Below, piece by piece: positions 45,901 through 53,994 of a stretch of 64,000 nt of DNA. A program made the translations under genes and the position numbers. A model generated the notes under the pieces. That model was not told the origin of the DNA, did no database searches, and was given only the letters and a program-made list of their open reading frames with translations. This DNA is from Pelosinus fermentans JBW45 (lineage in GTDB: Bacteria > Bacillota > Negativicutes > DSM-13327). Numbering within the stretch: the stretch's first letter is position 1; every line of letters starts with the position of its first letter. Location of the stretch: assembly GCF_000271665.2 (NCBI RefSeq), contig NZ_CP010978.1, positions 4,060,501 to 4,124,500 on the forward strand, given 5' to 3'.

Positions 45901-47086
45901 ACGCCATACTACCTGAACGCCATTCTATACCAGTTGCCGGTGATTGCCGCCATGCCCCTTCATAGCCTTGGCATCCGGCATAGCGCAATACTGCCGTCCC
46001 TGACTTTACTTCTGCATCAACTTGCACTTCCGGTTCTTTATTGTCCAGCATGCCTGAAGTAACAACTCTCCATAAATCCCCTGTGGAAGTCAAAACGACG
46101 TCGCCTCTCTTCTGATCGGCAGCTGACCAGGTATGACTGGCTTCCGGTATGATATACCGGTCTTTAAACAAATCTATTGTAAAGGGTACTTTCGTTTCTT
46201 GGGCTTTAACTGCATACCGTGTGCCCCTGGCATAAATCTCCGTTACTTTTTCTGCTCCGGCTGCAATCCGGCACAAATGCAGCTTATCGCTATAACGGGG
46301 CAAAGAATCCTCCTGACCGGCTGCACGCTTTTCATAAAAGAGATTTCCTGAACGCTCCAGCCAGACATCCGTAATGTTTGAAGCTTCAAAAGTTTTCGAC
46401 CAGGGCTGGATTTCCACCCGTAAGGGAATGGCTGTCAGTGTGGGAAACATGGCAACCAGAAAAGGAAAGTTCACGGCTAAGTTTTCCGGATCTGGAATGG
46501 CATCCCAGGCAACGATGTAAGGATGAAACTCTCCTTCACTGAACAGTTGATCGATCGTTGCGATTTCCTCACCCCTCTTGCCCCCGACGGTTTCAGCATT
46601 GCCGCCATTAGCAGGAAGCGCTGCCGGCGTATTTTTCAGATCATGATAATCACCGGTTAATGCAACGTCCGAGAACGCAGGAAGGTCCTCTTTGGTGTGC
46701 GTATGCCTGGCAGGCGCGGCTCCCGCTTCCTGTGGAGTATGGGTATGGGCAAAATCAATAATGTGCGTTTTAGTATGGGTGTGTTCAGCAGTGGCAAAGT
46801 CAGTGTCATGTTTGCCGTTCAGCATATCGGCATTACCGCCATTGGCCGGCAGCGAAGAAGGTTTGTTGCGCAAATCATTATAGTCGCCTGACACTGCGAT
46901 GTCAGCAAGCACAGGAAAATCAGTAATCTCTGCTTTCTTATGGCTATGGGCGACCGGGGCAAAATCACTGGCGTGTTTACCTTCCAGCGTCTCTGCGTCA
47001 CCTACACCCTTGGGTATATTCTTAAGATCCAGGTAATCGCCGCTTGTAGCAACTTTTGCTAACTCGGGTAATATTCTACATTTCAT
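42959..47086 (-). CDS. giant tail fibre/receptor-binding protein with beta-helix
   Basis: A 1375-aa putative host-recognition fibre. Residues 1-165 hold repeats of the type GDYxDLKNxPxxLPANGGNAxxxxGK and HTHTKxxxIxDF, a known phage fibre pattern that also ends the smaller fibre at 53995. The middle (~480-780) is helical and Trp-rich (SAHDSYAARLVWAIDQYL, PAPFHPWIMTQLWPAL), like an alpha/alpha-barrel glycan-binding or hydrolase domain. From ~850 to the end it reads as a right-handed beta-helix (VFKNAIFYIWDSYNVDIQNV, ITNCTFHYQN). It could bind or cut a surface polysaccharide. It lies downstream of the radical SAM cassette, 108 bp after it. Confidence 0.8.
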   Translation of the reverse strand: MKCRILPELAKVATSGDYLDLKNIPKGVGDAETLEGKHASDFAPVAHSHKKAEITDFPVLADIAVSGDYNDLRNKPSSLPANGGNADMLNGKHDTDFATAEHTHTKTHIIDFAHTHTPQEAGAAPARHTHTKEDLPAFSDVALTGDYHDLKNTPAALPANGGNAETVGGKRGEEIATIDQLFSEGEFHPYIVAWDAIPDPENLAVNFPFLVAMFPTLTAIPLRVEIQPWSKTFEASNITDVWLERSGNLFYEKRAAGQEDSLPRYSDKLHLCRIAAGAEKVTEIYARGTRYAVKAQETKVPFTIDLFKDRYIIPEASHTWSAADQKRGDVVLTSTGDLWRVVTSGMLDNKEPEVQVDAEVKSGTAVLRYAGCQGYEGAWRQSPATGIEWRSGSMACGLMAAKFPIEAGQYIRTAIKHCIRLWVAGKAYQVGMKVAGPNTKGRVWECRHAGIAGDTAVFSENAVLGDTCQDHDILWKCVGEYHGTAQWFWKDSSPDFRTTRDESAHDSYAARLVWAIDQYLSATNDSKWLGFPSPHEEYTYGQVIKEIIQQNLTSQLDRGLTKAFQNDQHPSGEEYAARYLMNNCESYAGLVSAINIFSNYLKDKAYADTLLPIKDELLAVLGTIYDEYEGCYKYEVNAEMDENLKPAPFHPWIMTQLWPALWSVPLDAKDYARAVRWANEQFPEWWSRNDIANAPSLGAHLGYAYYVNSVSVLLDILKRVEEHHLFYASPVMTVSDAACFFSLADLALKKGGDGGRGKLPDIIQESQGAVDEGKIAALNSQGKLSYSLLPATLAYYENIGYMKADITLKAGLRVKTLGRETVHDGGGALYRIAGTDEGKAWAIRLDNSLFALIDNRDFVSYKMFGAALDGTTDDEIAISQAHTYANANHVRVEQHGGIIYKGSQNAISVMTDVDLSGSTIKMTDANNSRWYVVGDSRDVYYAYPVSAEQKAQLLEGSSYFEMIDNSLPANTVIKLTEDPYCVRDNYGELYSVPREELLVHDMHGICTGPLTAEWSNAGGNPVVVNGETVTSTFVFTYTFIPEKRLTFIGCDVSIETSNDVYLNLLNVNRHNTLIKDFTIRPHRNSLRNSVFKNAIFYIWDSYNVDIQNVNGFNTAGRDTNWQTKGTSGYFLRMRNCMGVRVHGCRINGYWGATAMECVKDIHFTACEINRIDVHHYFSNLFIDRVIFHNIGVQIGSGNGLVTITNCTFHYQNVSSMTHGNNMIELNNTFGRPFTGTIIAENIHIVSHQSVHAFSLVYGLFHQNPVPPKVFDFKLPELRFRNITAKIIGGRALYYMHFEGAYHEELHMFKLASFQQITTNVDIVWAAVFEENTGLTTSFTGSEAKISLLNCPPTDTTTQNWFGKASNPSPTVSILG

Positions 47087-47172
47087 TTTCTTGCCTCCTA
47101 TGATATTCTTGCTCCTAATATTTGGCTGAAATGGACTTGCTGCAAAAACGGATAAGCATTTTTATATGCAGG

Positions 47173-47209
47173 ATGGAACGAATGCTGTGTTAAATCACAT
47201 TCGTTCCAT
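47173..47209 (-). repeat. 12-bp hairpin at the end of the radical SAM cassette
   Basis: ATGGAACGAATG and its complement flank a 13-nt loop. One arm is the last four codons (MERM) of the gene at 47195-48406. It may mark the 3' end or a processing site before the fibre gene; no T-run follows. Confidence 0.5.
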
Positions 47210-48406
47210 TAGAAGGTATTTTAGACTGGCCATATGGCGAAAACTTTCGAAGTGCGGTGCATTAAAATCAATGTATTCTTTGATTTGCTGCATTTCAATA
47301 GAACAGTGTGCACCGATTCCTGCCGCAGTGGTATGCATCGCAGCACAATACTGGGATTGTAATACTGCTGGAGAACTATTGAAATCGGCAGTTATTGCTT
47401 TCTCACCTGCACTCATATGCTCAAGCGCGATCTTTTGCGGAAACTCGGGAATTTTACACTCTACAATGTGCCGGTATTTTGTCACCATTTGCAGGTAATA
47501 CATTGTCCAGCGATCATTTAGATAATTAAGTGCTTTAACGCTTTGTTCACGGTTATCTGGGGTAAACGACCGGTTGATCATTTCTACAATCATTCCCAGG
47601 GTCTCAAAATATTTCTCACTTCGTAAATCAAAGAAACATTTAGCAATTGCATCCAGCAATTGCAGCTTGTAGTAATTGAACTTAGAATATTTAAATGTAT
47701 TGGCCGTAAAAATTGGCACAACCTCTTCTTCAACTACTGTAACCAGTTCTTGACAAGGTCCGAAATAATCTAGCATAGTAGCAAAAAAATCAAACATTTG
47801 AAATACTTTGCAGTGCCGCATCAAATTCACAATATAATCCGTATGGCCAAACAGCGTGCAAATCCCTTCAATCATGACATCCATTTGCTTACAATAGTCC
47901 TGGAACATACCTATTGTAAGACGCCTATCCGGATGATTAAACTCTTCATGCTTGATTAAGAAGCATTTGTATGTGAAATATTCTTCATGAAGTTTCTCGG
48001 AAAAAACTTGTTTACTTTCTTCTATCAGCCTGATAAATTCCTCGATGTATTGCAACACTGCCGGCTCAGTTGATAGATAATGAACAATACCGATCAAATT
48101 CTGATAAATGAATAGTTTATTCTCTAAATCTGTTTCGGTCTTCAGCATTTCCATCAGAACCGTTTCATCATTGGTTTCCATTATTTGGGCATTGCGCAAT
48201 AATACCGGCGACAGTACCCGGGTAAATATCACCTCTCTCTTCGCTAACAACTCTATACCGCCATTATCGTTAATTTCCTCTTCTTTAACGATGCGTTCTA
48301 CGAAGTCGTCTGCTTGCAAGGCATTATTGAGAGCAGACTCCCACTCTTGATACTCCGAATCCTCTTTAAGGATTCGGTATACGCGCTCAGGAAGAAAACC
48401 GATCAC
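47195..48406 (-). CDS. unrecognised helical protein of the radical SAM cassette
   Basis: A 403-aa protein, mostly helical, with no signal peptide and no motif that I recognise. It starts four bases before the stop of the radical SAM gene upstream (ATGA overlap), so translation is coupled. The C-terminus (AGEKAITADFNSSPAVLQSQYCAAMH and AGIGAHCSIEMQQIKEYIDF, by key residues) is less acidic and could be a separate small domain. Possible roles are a leader-recognition partner, a scaffold that holds the fibre for modification, or a tail protein. None is supported by a motif. Confidence 0.6.
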   Translation of the reverse strand: MIGFLPERVYRILKEDSEYQEWESALNNALQADDFVERIVKEEEINDNGGIELLAKREVIFTRVLSPVLLRNAQIMETNDETVLMEMLKTETDLENKLFIYQNLIGIVHYLSTEPAVLQYIEEFIRLIEESKQVFSEKLHEEYFTYKCFLIKHEEFNHPDRRLTIGMFQDYCKQMDVMIEGICTLFGHTDYIVNLMRHCKVFQMFDFFATMLDYFGPCQELVTVVEEEVVPIFTANTFKYSKFNYYKLQLLDAIAKCFFDLRSEKYFETLGMIVEMINRSFTPDNREQSVKALNYLNDRWTMYYLQMVTKYRHIVECKIPEFPQKIALEHMSAGEKAITADFNSSPAVLQSQYCAAMHTTAAGIGAHCSIEMQQIKEYIDFNAPHFESFRHMASLKYLLMERM

Positions 48407-49554
48407 TTTCCATCACTCCTTGGTAAGCTATAGTTTAACGCCCATCGTTGATACTTCTGAAGGTATCCCGCCAGCATTGTCTTTTCTTCTAGAGTCAAAT
48501 GATTTATCCATGCAGAGATCTCATGGTAAAAAACTTGGATGGTTTCGCATTGATGCGGACAATAATAATCATCAAAATGTTCCCCCTGCTGGATATAGCG
48601 CTCATAACGGCAGCCCCCGTCACAAAGGCAATCTACAGGGCATCTTTGACAATCATCATGACTGCACTTTCTTTTAATGACATCAAAAACCTCATTGTTT
48701 ATCCCGTTTTCGCAAATATTGCCGACTTTATAGCGGCCATAATCCAACTGACTGAAAATGGTGCATGGATACAAATCTCCATTGGGACGCATGACAACAT
48801 AATTGCCGGCATCACAAGAGGAGATATTATTATCCTTCACCATGACAGCAATGATCTTGTTCATCCAGTCCCTTGGTATATACGGTGTGGTTTTGCGAGC
48901 TAGATCCTCACCTATGGTGTATAGCGCACTGCGTAAGCCCAATCCCAGCTTACTTGAAAAGCCTGAACGGAATTCTTTCTGGTGCGCTACGACAAAATCG
49001 CCATGCACCAATCCGGGATACTCGCCCTGCAATGCCTTAAAGCCGAGATAGGTGTTTAACAGATTGGCCACATTATCATCATTGATCACGCATTTAACAT
49101 CAATAGCTACCTTGTGATCCAACGTCCAGATAATCTTCTTAAAAACCTCATCTTGTATATCTTCTCCATTCAAACGGGGACGGTTGGTATTGCCTGTACC
49201 GTCCCAGGAAAGTTGTATTTCGGGGATAGGATATGCCGGATATATCTCTTCAATAAAACGTTCATAGTTTACAGTGGCGCTTGTAACCATTTGAAAGCGG
49301 CATGTATTCCAGTACTTTGCCAATACCTTTTCCATAAGCTCCAGCTCTACCAGAGGCTCACCGCCAAAAAAGATTATACGCGGCTGTTCAAAGGCAAAGG
49401 AAGCAATCAGTTTATCAATATATTCCATGGGCATAGTCTCCCGCCGCTCCCGGTTCCTGATATAGCAATATACGCATCGGTTAGGGCAGAACTCGGTTAA
49501 AATCAGGAATATATCACGGAAGCGCCTATTGAACATTGGTTTCACCGGACACAT
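48403..49554 (-). CDS. radical SAM/SPASM-type protein (fourth of the cassette)
   Basis: A 383-aa radical SAM protein. The 4Fe-4S motif is CPNRCVYC (Cys 23, 27, 30), followed by FFGGEPLVE. The C-terminal SPASM-like set has CDAGNYVVMRPNGDLYPC, CSHDDCQRC, CLCDGGC and YCPHQC. This is a typical peptide- or protein-maturase architecture with two auxiliary clusters. It is not a close copy of its two neighbours: the GGE motif is GGEP rather than GGEL/GGEV. It overlaps the previous gene by 13 bp and the next by four. Confidence 0.82.
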   Translation of the reverse strand: MCPVKPMFNRRFRDIFLILTEFCPNRCVYCYIRNRERRETMPMEYIDKLIASFAFEQPRIIFFGGEPLVELELMEKVLAKYWNTCRFQMVTSATVNYERFIEEIYPAYPIPEIQLSWDGTGNTNRPRLNGEDIQDEVFKKIIWTLDHKVAIDVKCVINDDNVANLLNTYLGFKALQGEYPGLVHGDFVVAHQKEFRSGFSSKLGLGLRSALYTIGEDLARKTTPYIPRDWMNKIIAVMVKDNNISSCDAGNYVVMRPNGDLYPCTIFSQLDYGRYKVGNICENGINNEVFDVIKRKCSHDDCQRCPVDCLCDGGCRYERYIQQGEHFDDYYCPHQCETIQVFYHEISAWINHLTLEEKTMLAGYLQKYQRWALNYSLPRSDGK

Positions 49555-50729
49555 CCCCCCTCTCTGCCAAAAGGTAGATTTTCAAGATCATAAATGGATA
49601 CAACCCTGTTGTTTGCTGGTGTTGTCGGGCAGAGTTCGTTATATACCTGCCACTCACAATGGCGCATGGCGCAGGTCACACAATCAGCAGGATCGGCATT
49701 AATTATTTTTTTTATATTATCACCTTGGCAATCAAAGCAATGCAGCAGCGGATTTTGACATTGCATTGGCTTGTTGAAAATCGTAAAGTCACAATGTCTC
49801 CGGAGCTTAGCAACTGATTCAGCATTAAGACCCGTTTTGATATATCCGATACGAAACTCTTTTTTAATGAACTCGTCGTCGAGGTACTTGCTGCAGGGGT
49901 ATATATGACCATCAAAGTCAATATAAAGCACTTTGCCCATACTGCTGCAGCCAAGCTTACGTACTAGATTCGAAGCCGAACTAAGCACCTCTTTGGCAAA
50001 ATTCATTGGCTCCCAGTTGAGATATGTCCAGCGCTGCCCAGGATACGCATATCGTTTAAGATACTCTTTGCCGACATATCTTAATTGATCTTTGAATGTT
50101 TCAATGAAAACAGCATTTTGATACTTTTCATTGCATTCCTGATAGTCAAAAATAAAATAATACTCAAACTTCAAGCAATTGCTGTCCAGCAAAAACAACA
50201 GACTATTGTAGAGATTATCCATGGTATCAGGTGTAATGGCATATCGTACAATGACCTGCCTGTTCCAGCGGCTTTTGCCAAGCAGCTTAATTTTCTCGTT
50301 AAAAAAACTGTCGTCAAATTGCGGATTGTCGGAACGCCTTGTTGCTGTCACCGAATGGGTGCCATCCCAAGACAGCTTTGTTCCATTGGCATTTAAAAGT
50401 CCCAGGTCAATCCAGTCCATAATTTTTTCAAGATAGGTTCCATTCGTTGTCAGCCGGATCGTCAATTTCATATCGCGCTTCTTTTCAATTTTTCTGATTT
50501 GTTTAAGCCCGTGCATTACTTCATCACTATGGAGAGAGAGTTCTCCTCCGCACAGATTGATCCAAAGTTCATCTCCTAGCGGAAGCATGTAAAGTAAACG
50601 TGACAAATCATCGAAACTATGTTCCGTTCGTTCTTTGCATTTGCCGTAAAGAGGGAAAAAACAATAGCTGCAGTTCAGATTGCATAAGGATGATACCGCA
50701 TATTCGATTCCTGTCACCTGCTCATACAT
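49542..50729 (-). CDS. radical SAM protein (third of the cassette)
   Basis: A 395-aa radical SAM protein with CNLNCSYC (Cys 16, 20, 23), NLCGGELSLH, and TKLSWDG. The C-terminal Cys set differs from SPASM: CSSMG...YPCSKY, then CDFTIF, CQNPLLHCFDC, CVTCAMRHCEW and CPTT. Its closest relative is the neighbour at 50730: both share the LGKS(K/R)-x-x-x-VxVRxAxTPDT-x-(D/N)-NLY stretch. The two genes are adjacent (stop and start touch), so they are a tandem duplication that has diverged, perhaps to act on different residues. Confidence 0.85.
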   Translation of the reverse strand: MYEQVTGIEYAVSSLCNLNCSYCFFPLYGKCKERTEHSFDDLSRLLYMLPLGDELWINLCGGELSLHSDEVMHGLKQIRKIEKKRDMKLTIRLTTNGTYLEKIMDWIDLGLLNANGTKLSWDGTHSVTATRRSDNPQFDDSFFNEKIKLLGKSRWNRQVIVRYAITPDTMDNLYNSLLFLLDSNCLKFEYYFIFDYQECNEKYQNAVFIETFKDQLRYVGKEYLKRYAYPGQRWTYLNWEPMNFAKEVLSSASNLVRKLGCSSMGKVLYIDFDGHIYPCSKYLDDEFIKKEFRIGYIKTGLNAESVAKLRRHCDFTIFNKPMQCQNPLLHCFDCQGDNIKKIINADPADCVTCAMRHCEWQVYNELCPTTPANNRVVSIYDLENLPFGREGGCVR

Positions 50730-51968
50730 TTATTCACCGCCTTTCCGAAGGGGAAGCTGATGATAATTGCCAGTGCTTAACCGTTCAAAATTCCAGTCTT
50801 GTACAAAATCATAGCGATCCGCAAACATTTTCTGTTCCTCTTCTGATAATCGGATATCCCCTTTGCGAAGCTCAAAGGCGCAGCGCTCCATGCCCCTCAT
50901 TACACAGGTCTGACAATTCCTCGCATTCAGTTGCCCTGATCTGGCCTTATTTAGCGCAGGGCATTCAAAGCAATGCAAATTATTGCATGACAGATAATCA
51001 CAACTGGGAGCGTGCATATAATCATCAATGAATTGGCAGACAGTTTTTTCATCAAATCCGGTATGGATATCCCCTAGCACATAGGGAGCAGCCGCACTGT
51101 TTTTCATTGTATAATCGCAGTTCGAATAGGGATCAAAATATCCGCAGGGGAAAATACGGCCATCATAAGCAATGTAGAGAGACCGGCCAAGATGGCGGCA
51201 GCTTACCGAACGTTGTTTATTATCAGTGGTCTTCCTTACATGATCGACAAAGTAAAGGCTGTCCCAATTAGAAAACGTCCAGCGATTCTGCCGATTATGA
51301 TAACGCCTGCAATATTCACCGATAATCATTTGCAGCTGTGCATGAAACTGTTCCGCAAATTTCTGGCTTTTATATGCTTCACACTCAGTGAGAAAGTAAT
51401 ATTCCCATTTCGTACAGCCGGTATCAAGCAGATATAAAACCGCTTCGTACAAATCATCCACCGTGTCAGGAGTTACCGCTGTGCGTACCAATACCGATTG
51501 ATTGTATTTGCTTTTTCCCAGCAGCCGAATCTTACTGTTAAAAAACTCGTCGGTAAACAGCGGATTCTTGGGCTTCCTCGACCTGGAGGCAGAATAGATT
51601 CCGTCCCATGATAATTTTGTGCCGTCAGGCTCCAGCAATCCCTCGTCCATCATGTCGATAATGCCTTCCATGTTGGTACCATTCGTGATAACGGTAAAAT
51701 TCATTTTTAAATCTTGTTTTCGCTCCAGCTTTTTCAACTCTCTTATTCCGTAACGCATCTCATCCAAAAATAAAGAAACTTCTCCGCCGGTAAGCTTTAT
51801 TTCCAGCGAATCCCGGAAAGGCAGCTGACTCAGAAAGCATGCCAGTGCATCAAAGTCTGTAAAGATGTCGTTGCGTTCTTTAATTTCTTTGGTTTGAAAA
51901 CAATAGACACAGTCCAGGTTGCAGTAGGACGACACTTTATAAGTAATTTCTTTGATTAGTGAAAACAT
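50730..51968 (-). CDS. radical SAM protein (second of the cassette)
   Basis: A 412-aa radical SAM protein with CNLDCVYC (Cys 16, 20, 23), KLTGGEVSLF and TKLSWDG. Additional Cys are in CRHLGRSLYIAYDGRIFPCGYF, CDYLSCNNLHCFECPAL and CQTCVMRGMERCAFE, enough for two auxiliary clusters. It starts 21 bp after the Cys-rich protein gene. It is paralogous to the protein at 49542-50729, with the same spacing of the first motif and much of the middle. The likely role is thioether or C-C bond formation in a ribosomal peptide; the substrate is inferred from position. Confidence 0.85.
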   Translation of the reverse strand: MFSLIKEITYKVSSYCNLDCVYCFQTKEIKERNDIFTDFDALACFLSQLPFRDSLEIKLTGGEVSLFLDEMRYGIRELKKLERKQDLKMNFTVITNGTNMEGIIDMMDEGLLEPDGTKLSWDGIYSASRSRKPKNPLFTDEFFNSKIRLLGKSKYNQSVLVRTAVTPDTVDDLYEAVLYLLDTGCTKWEYYFLTECEAYKSQKFAEQFHAQLQMIIGEYCRRYHNRQNRWTFSNWDSLYFVDHVRKTTDNKQRSVSCRHLGRSLYIAYDGRIFPCGYFDPYSNCDYTMKNSAAAPYVLGDIHTGFDEKTVCQFIDDYMHAPSCDYLSCNNLHCFECPALNKARSGQLNARNCQTCVMRGMERCAFELRKGDIRLSEEEQKMFADRYDFVQDWNFERLSTGNYHQLPLRKGGE

Positions 51969-51989
51969 AGAGCTCCCTCCCGTGCTGTA

Positions 51990-52640
51990 TTAGCTCCATC
52001 CTCCACAGTTTTGATTATGGCAGGTATTATTATTACAACCCTGACAAGCCAGCTGGCAGGAAGTCTGACAGCTCACCTGGCAGGTACGAGCGCATAAGTC
52101 ACCATTCCACCAGATGTTTTTGCCATCAAGATAAGCATTAAACCTCACCAGATTATCACGAACTGTGTTAATCGTATTTGCTGCAGCTTTGCTCCCTGCC
52201 GCCTGATTGGCAACCGCTGCCAGACCCAATGAGGCGGTATCTCCGGGGATCATGCTCTGACTGGCTGCCTGCAGGTTCTTATACGAATTAATAAAATTGT
52301 TAATATTATTAATACTTAAACGCTGCTGTCCACCAGTAAAAAAGGTTTTGGTAGAATTATATAAACTTTGACTGCCGCTGTCATAGCCGGGCAGGCGGGG
52401 AGCTTTTAAGTTGTCAGGTACAGGCTGCCTCAGGCTGCCGCTGTTGTTCACACGGCCCCCACCCTGAGGAACAGCAGGATTATAATAGATCGAGGTCACA
52501 CCGCATAGTTCATTATGAACCACCAGAATGACATCGATAATTTGTTTGATTTCAAAGGGTGTAACTTTAGTCGTATTAGGAACGGCAGCGTCAGGAATCG
52601 TATATTGCGCACTGCCTCGCCTAGCATAAATCGGCATCAT
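51990..52640 (-). CDS. Cys-rich-tailed protein, candidate radical SAM substrate
   Basis: A 216-aa protein. Residues 1-175 are Gly/Asn/Ser/Gln-rich with little helix-breaking hydrophobic core (NNINNFINSYKNLQAASQS) and one isolated Cys at 46. The last 34 residues carry eight Cys at 183, 187, 191, 195, 199, 202, 207 and 212: C-X3-C-X3-C-X3-C-X3-C-X2-C-X4-C-X4-C, ending GGWS. This regular spacing is like thioether-crosslinked RiPP cores, while the long N-terminus is unlike a normal leader. It starts in an ATGA overlap with radical SAM gene one, and AGGGG stands upstream. A structural tail component with a modified tip is an equally fair reading. Confidence 0.75.
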   Translation of the reverse strand: MMPIYARRGSAQYTIPDAAVPNTTKVTPFEIKQIIDVILVVHNELCGVTSIYYNPAVPQGGGRVNNSGSLRQPVPDNLKAPRLPGYDSGSQSLYNSTKTFFTGGQQRLSINNINNFINSYKNLQAASQSMIPGDTASLGLAAVANQAAGSKAAANTINTVRDNLVRFNAYLDGKNIWWNGDLCARTCQVSCQTSCQLACQGCNNNTCHNQNCGGWS

Positions 52641-53977
52641 GATTCCCCTTTCGTATTTTGTATAATGTCCAACCACGTATAAAGCGGATATAACTTTTTC
52701 AGGAAATATTGCCGGAAGCTTGGCAGCAATATCTCTTCATACTCATCCATATATCCATAAAATTTAGTCAGACTAACCCCAAACTCCGGAGTTTCAATAT
52801 CCATATCGCACAGCTTGTCAAAATACTCTTTGATGGTCAGATTTGTCCTGAGGATATTTAACCGTTTACTGCGTAAATTAGCAGTATTCATCAACCGCTG
52901 CTGAAATGCTTTGGTCACTTGGAAACTGACAAGCAGCGTATCGCACCATGCTGAAGTCGGTGTATGCCAGTCGCCGCTTTGGGTCAGGTTTTCTGACGGA
53001 CAGCCGCCGCGACATACCGGTTTTGCTTCACAGTCCTTGCACCGCTGATTCTCTCTATGAATTTTGTACTCAGGATTGACAATTTTGGAGGGGTCAATCT
53101 TACCGCTTAAAATATTGCCAATCTTCAAGTGTTCATACTGGTCATCGATGGTATGACGCTGATGGCAAGGTAAAATATCCCCGTCGATGCCAATGGAACA
53201 CCATCGGCTTGTACCTGCCGTACAAGGTTCAATCTCTTCTTTTACAGGCTCCAGAACATGTTCGATGTAGTCGTCAATAACTTTGAAAGCAATATTCTTA
53301 CGGTTATTCACATCATTTGCAATCACCAGGAAATACTCGTATAGCTCTTGAAGAGAATTCCTGAATGCAAGCAGCTGTTCTTCGGGCCAGGCAACATCCG
53401 TTACCGGTACGGGAGCAATATTGTAAATTCCCATACCAACAATATGCTCTACTCCCTTGGCCATATCGGCAGCATCTTCCGGCAGCACCGTCATGCGGGC
53501 CTCCAGTAAGTAGCCCAAATCCCGCTCAATCAGCCTTTTGATATTACCGGCAACGATATCGTAAGAATGGCTGCGATTCCGGTCATGAACTGCCTTAAGA
53601 CCATCAATTGATATTAGCACAAATATCTCATGTTCTTCGATATATTCCAGCATTTCCTCGGTCAACATGGTTAGATTCGTGGTAATACCCAGCCGGGCAC
53701 TGTATTTTTTTTCTTTGACGTGATCGGCGAGAGCTTTGATGACCGGCCAATTGAGCAGCGGTTCCCCGCCAAAAAGGTTAATCATAAAATATTTCATATC
53801 CGGATAATGCTGTTTAAAACCTTCATAGGCAATATCTACTATGCTGACAGCAGTTTCCGGCGTCATGAAGGCACTTTCCTTGCCTGTTTCAAAACAATAG
53901 GTGCAACTCAGATTACATGAGTTAGTAATGTTTAATGTAATGGCATTTAACTGAAAATGTTCTTGAAAAGTAGACAT
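52637..53977 (-). CDS. radical SAM/SPASM maturase (first of the cassette)
   Basis: A 446-aa radical SAM enzyme. The core motif is CNLSCTYC (Cys 21, 25, 28), followed by NLFGGEPLL and ISIDG. The SPASM region CTAGTSRWCSIGIDGDILPCHQRH, CKDCEAKPVCRGGC and WCDT gives the seven-Cys pattern of anSME/sactipeptide maturases (two auxiliary 4Fe-4S clusters). A C-terminal ~100-residue extension follows. It begins 17 bp after the fibre gene at 53995 with a GAGAGGAG RBS, and overlaps the Cys-rich gene by four bases. That close coupling makes the Cys-rich protein its best candidate substrate. Confidence 0.88.
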   Translation of the reverse strand: MSTFQEHFQLNAITLNITNSCNLSCTYCFETGKESAFMTPETAVSIVDIAYEGFKQHYPDMKYFMINLFGGEPLLNWPVIKALADHVKEKKYSARLGITTNLTMLTEEMLEYIEEHEIFVLISIDGLKAVHDRNRSHSYDIVAGNIKRLIERDLGYLLEARMTVLPEDAADMAKGVEHIVGMGIYNIAPVPVTDVAWPEEQLLAFRNSLQELYEYFLVIANDVNNRKNIAFKVIDDYIEHVLEPVKEEIEPCTAGTSRWCSIGIDGDILPCHQRHTIDDQYEHLKIGNILSGKIDPSKIVNPEYKIHRENQRCKDCEAKPVCRGGCPSENLTQSGDWHTPTSAWCDTLLVSFQVTKAFQQRLMNTANLRSKRLNILRTNLTIKEYFDKLCDMDIETPEFGVSLTKFYGYMDEYEEILLPSFRQYFLKKLYPLYTWLDIIQNTKGES

Positions 53978-53994
53978 TTTCTTCTCCTCTCTGC

